Shown: piece after piece, positions 62,493-64,000 of the stretch
Layout of the letters: the number at the start of each line of letters is the position of its first letter
Position numbering within the stretch: position 1 is the first letter of the stretch
Assembly (NCBI RefSeq): GCF_003073045.1
Contig: NC_037597.1
Location: 4,460,717-4,524,716 of the forward strand
DNA: 64,000 nucleotides
From: Pomacea canaliculata
Lineage: Eukaryota; Mollusca; Gastropoda; Architaenioglossa; Ampullariidae
Reading direction: 5' to 3'
Translations under genes and position numbers: made by a program
The notes under the pieces: model-generated
What the model was told of the DNA's origin: nothing
What the model saw: only the letters and a program-made list of their open reading frames with translations
Database searches by the model: none

Positions 62493-64000
62493 ATGGCGAC
62501 AGTTGTAATATTTATTTTCCTGTCTGTTGTCGGCGTTTCAGCAGTTCCAGAAGAAGGCCACTGGAGTATAGATGTTCGGCAGGTAGTCCTCCATTTATGT
62601 TTCATGATTTAATTAATTATACTACGAATTTCCGATTTTTTTTAATGACTAATTTCTGCTTTGTGACAACACGCGCAGTGAGATTCACTTAATGGTCCAA
62701 GTATTCAAAGGGTCACCAAGATGAAAAAGCAAAATTAAAATGTACATTCATAGAAGTGTTTTATTTTTCAACAACCTATCATTCTTAAAGTTCTCGAAGA
62801 GGAAAAATGTAGACATTTTTGATCGATTTGCACCAGTATAAACGAGCGAGGAAAGACTACACAACTGATGTAAAATGGTTTTTACTGTATTCTACAACAA
62901 ACTTAAAAAGCCATTTTGTGCCCAGATGTGCCGTGAATGTTGTTACTCATTTTTCTCAGTTATATTGTTAGTGCATGAGTATAGATATGTTTCTCCAGAA
63001 AATGCTGATTTTTCTCAATTTGTTTCTGACATTGCTATGTCCCATTTTAACATCATTATTATAAGCACGAATGTGTGTTTTTCTGTGTGTGCACATACAA
63101 GCATGTGCAGAGAGAGTGTAAATAAGAAAAGCATGCTTTAAATAACTTTTGTATAGATGGTAATGCAAAATTTTCATTTCAGTCCCTTAGTTGTAATGAA
63201 TTCACAAGAAGTTAACACTTTGAAGTTTCTTTTAATGTTAACATTTAAATGTTTATTTTGTATCCAGCTTGTGTGTGCGTATATATATTGAGAGATTTTA
63301 TTTTATTTTTGTGGCAGGACAGCCCCTATGTATTTCTTCAAAAGCACATGTTTGCTCACAGTCAGATTACAGTGTCAGGTATGTGCAATAAGAGATATTT
63401 ACTGATAATAGGATTATAATAATACCCAGGTTTTCCTATTCACAAAATGCAAGAGGTTTCCAGATGCGAAGAATATAGATCAGATAAAAATATATTGGGG
63501 TAGAAAACGTTCATAGTAGTTGCATTTTTTAATATTATCTTTGCCTTTAAACTTAATGTTATCTTTTTATGCATGCAAAAGTTTGTCATTGATGTTTGAC
63601 GGCAGTGACAAATCTCATCATAATATAAACAATGTCTAGCTTATTACAAGATTAGCCAGGGTACCTGACTTTGTCCAAGTTACCTTTTCCTGATAATTCT
63701 TCCAGCTGTAATTTTATTGTCCAATTACAATTAATGACTTTGTTTGAGACAAACTAATTCATGCATAGTGATGGTATGATGAAAGACTCATTATCTTATT
63801 GTCCTCTAACTTGACCGGCTCACAGTTCATGTTTAGTAGACATGACTTTTTGAATGAAAGAGGATATAATTATTGTGTTGCCAGGCACTCTGGCCACCTA
63901 ATCCCTTTTTCTCACTCTGTGAAACTGTTATTCTCACTTGCTGTTTGCATCCCTACTACCTCTTTCTCTTTCCCTTGCCTCACAGAAGATGTACATCAAT
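62493..64000 (+). CDS. 5' exons of a signal-peptide protein, possibly TMEM87-like (open at the window edge)
   Basis: Exon 1 is 62493-62582: MATVVIFIFLSVVGVSAVPE, then EGHWSIDVRQ, with GTAGTC as donor. The first 18 residues form a clear signal peptide with likely cleavage after VSA. Exon 2 is 63318-63378 (DSPYVFLQKHMFAHSQITVS) in phase, with donor GTATGT. A third exon probably starts at 63986 after a strong pyrimidine tract and CAG, reading EDVHQ to the window end. The pattern W-I-V, then a short spacer and F-K-MF-S-I-V resembles the N-terminus of TMEM87/LU7TM Golgi membrane proteins. That is a weak resemblance over about 50 residues, and the diagnostic membrane part lies outside. The call that this is a gene is firm; the family is not. 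Confidence 0.6.

Noticed and set aside
1..64000. CRISPR arrays, operons, phage or bacterial mobile elements
   Set aside because: No regular spacer-repeat pattern or compact co-directional genes exist; the gene structure is that of an animal nucleus.

Overview
This is animal nuclear DNA. Genes are split into many short exons with GT-AG (occasionally GC-AG) introns, the sequence is AT-rich, and transposable-element remnants are abundant. The proteins are animal orthologues. The tRNA-derived SINEs and DNA-transposon debris fit an invertebrate, and I suspect a lophotrochozoan such as a gastropod mollusc; that placement is inference. No bacterial, viral or CRISPR feature was seen.

Layout. (1) 286-23130, minus strand: ANAPC1 (APC1 scaffold of the anaphase-promoting complex). 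I could place 37 coding exons, about 4.2 kb of coding sequence. They cover the start codon to roughly two thirds of the protein; the 3' end lies left of the window. (2) 25357-27384 plus a probable first exon near 28424, minus strand: MRPL49, mitochondrial ribosomal protein mL49. (3) 28502-35831, plus strand: ZFYVE19/ANCHR, complete in 12 coding exons. MRPL49 and ZFYVE19 start head to head with about 80 bp between the proposed start codons. (4) 40635-48420, minus strand: GTPBP2, complete in 11 coding exons. (5) 48.6-62.4 kb: no recognisable gene. It holds repeats, a 100-N scaffold gap, and what looks like an assembly-made duplicate of about 1.3 kb on both sides of the gap. (6) 62493 to the window end, plus strand: first exons of a signal-peptide protein, perhaps TMEM87-like.

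Exon boundaries were placed by hand. I matched translations to family sequence known from memory and required reading phase to be kept across each intron. Two to three ANAPC1 introns and one ZFYVE19 intron keep phase only, or best, with a GC donor. One ANAPC1 exon (11975-12167) is out of frame by one base.

Functionally the genes are housekeeping genes: mitotic exit (ANAPC1), the abscission checkpoint (ZFYVE19), mitochondrial translation (MRPL49) and ribosome rescue (GTPBP2). They do not form a pathway or operon. I found no convincing new multi-gene system. The more interesting signals are a tRNA-derived SINE family with a C-rich tail and clear target-site duplications, three small hAT-like elements with target-site duplications, long inverted-repeat elements, the compact shared promoter, the GC-AG introns, and the assembly artefact.
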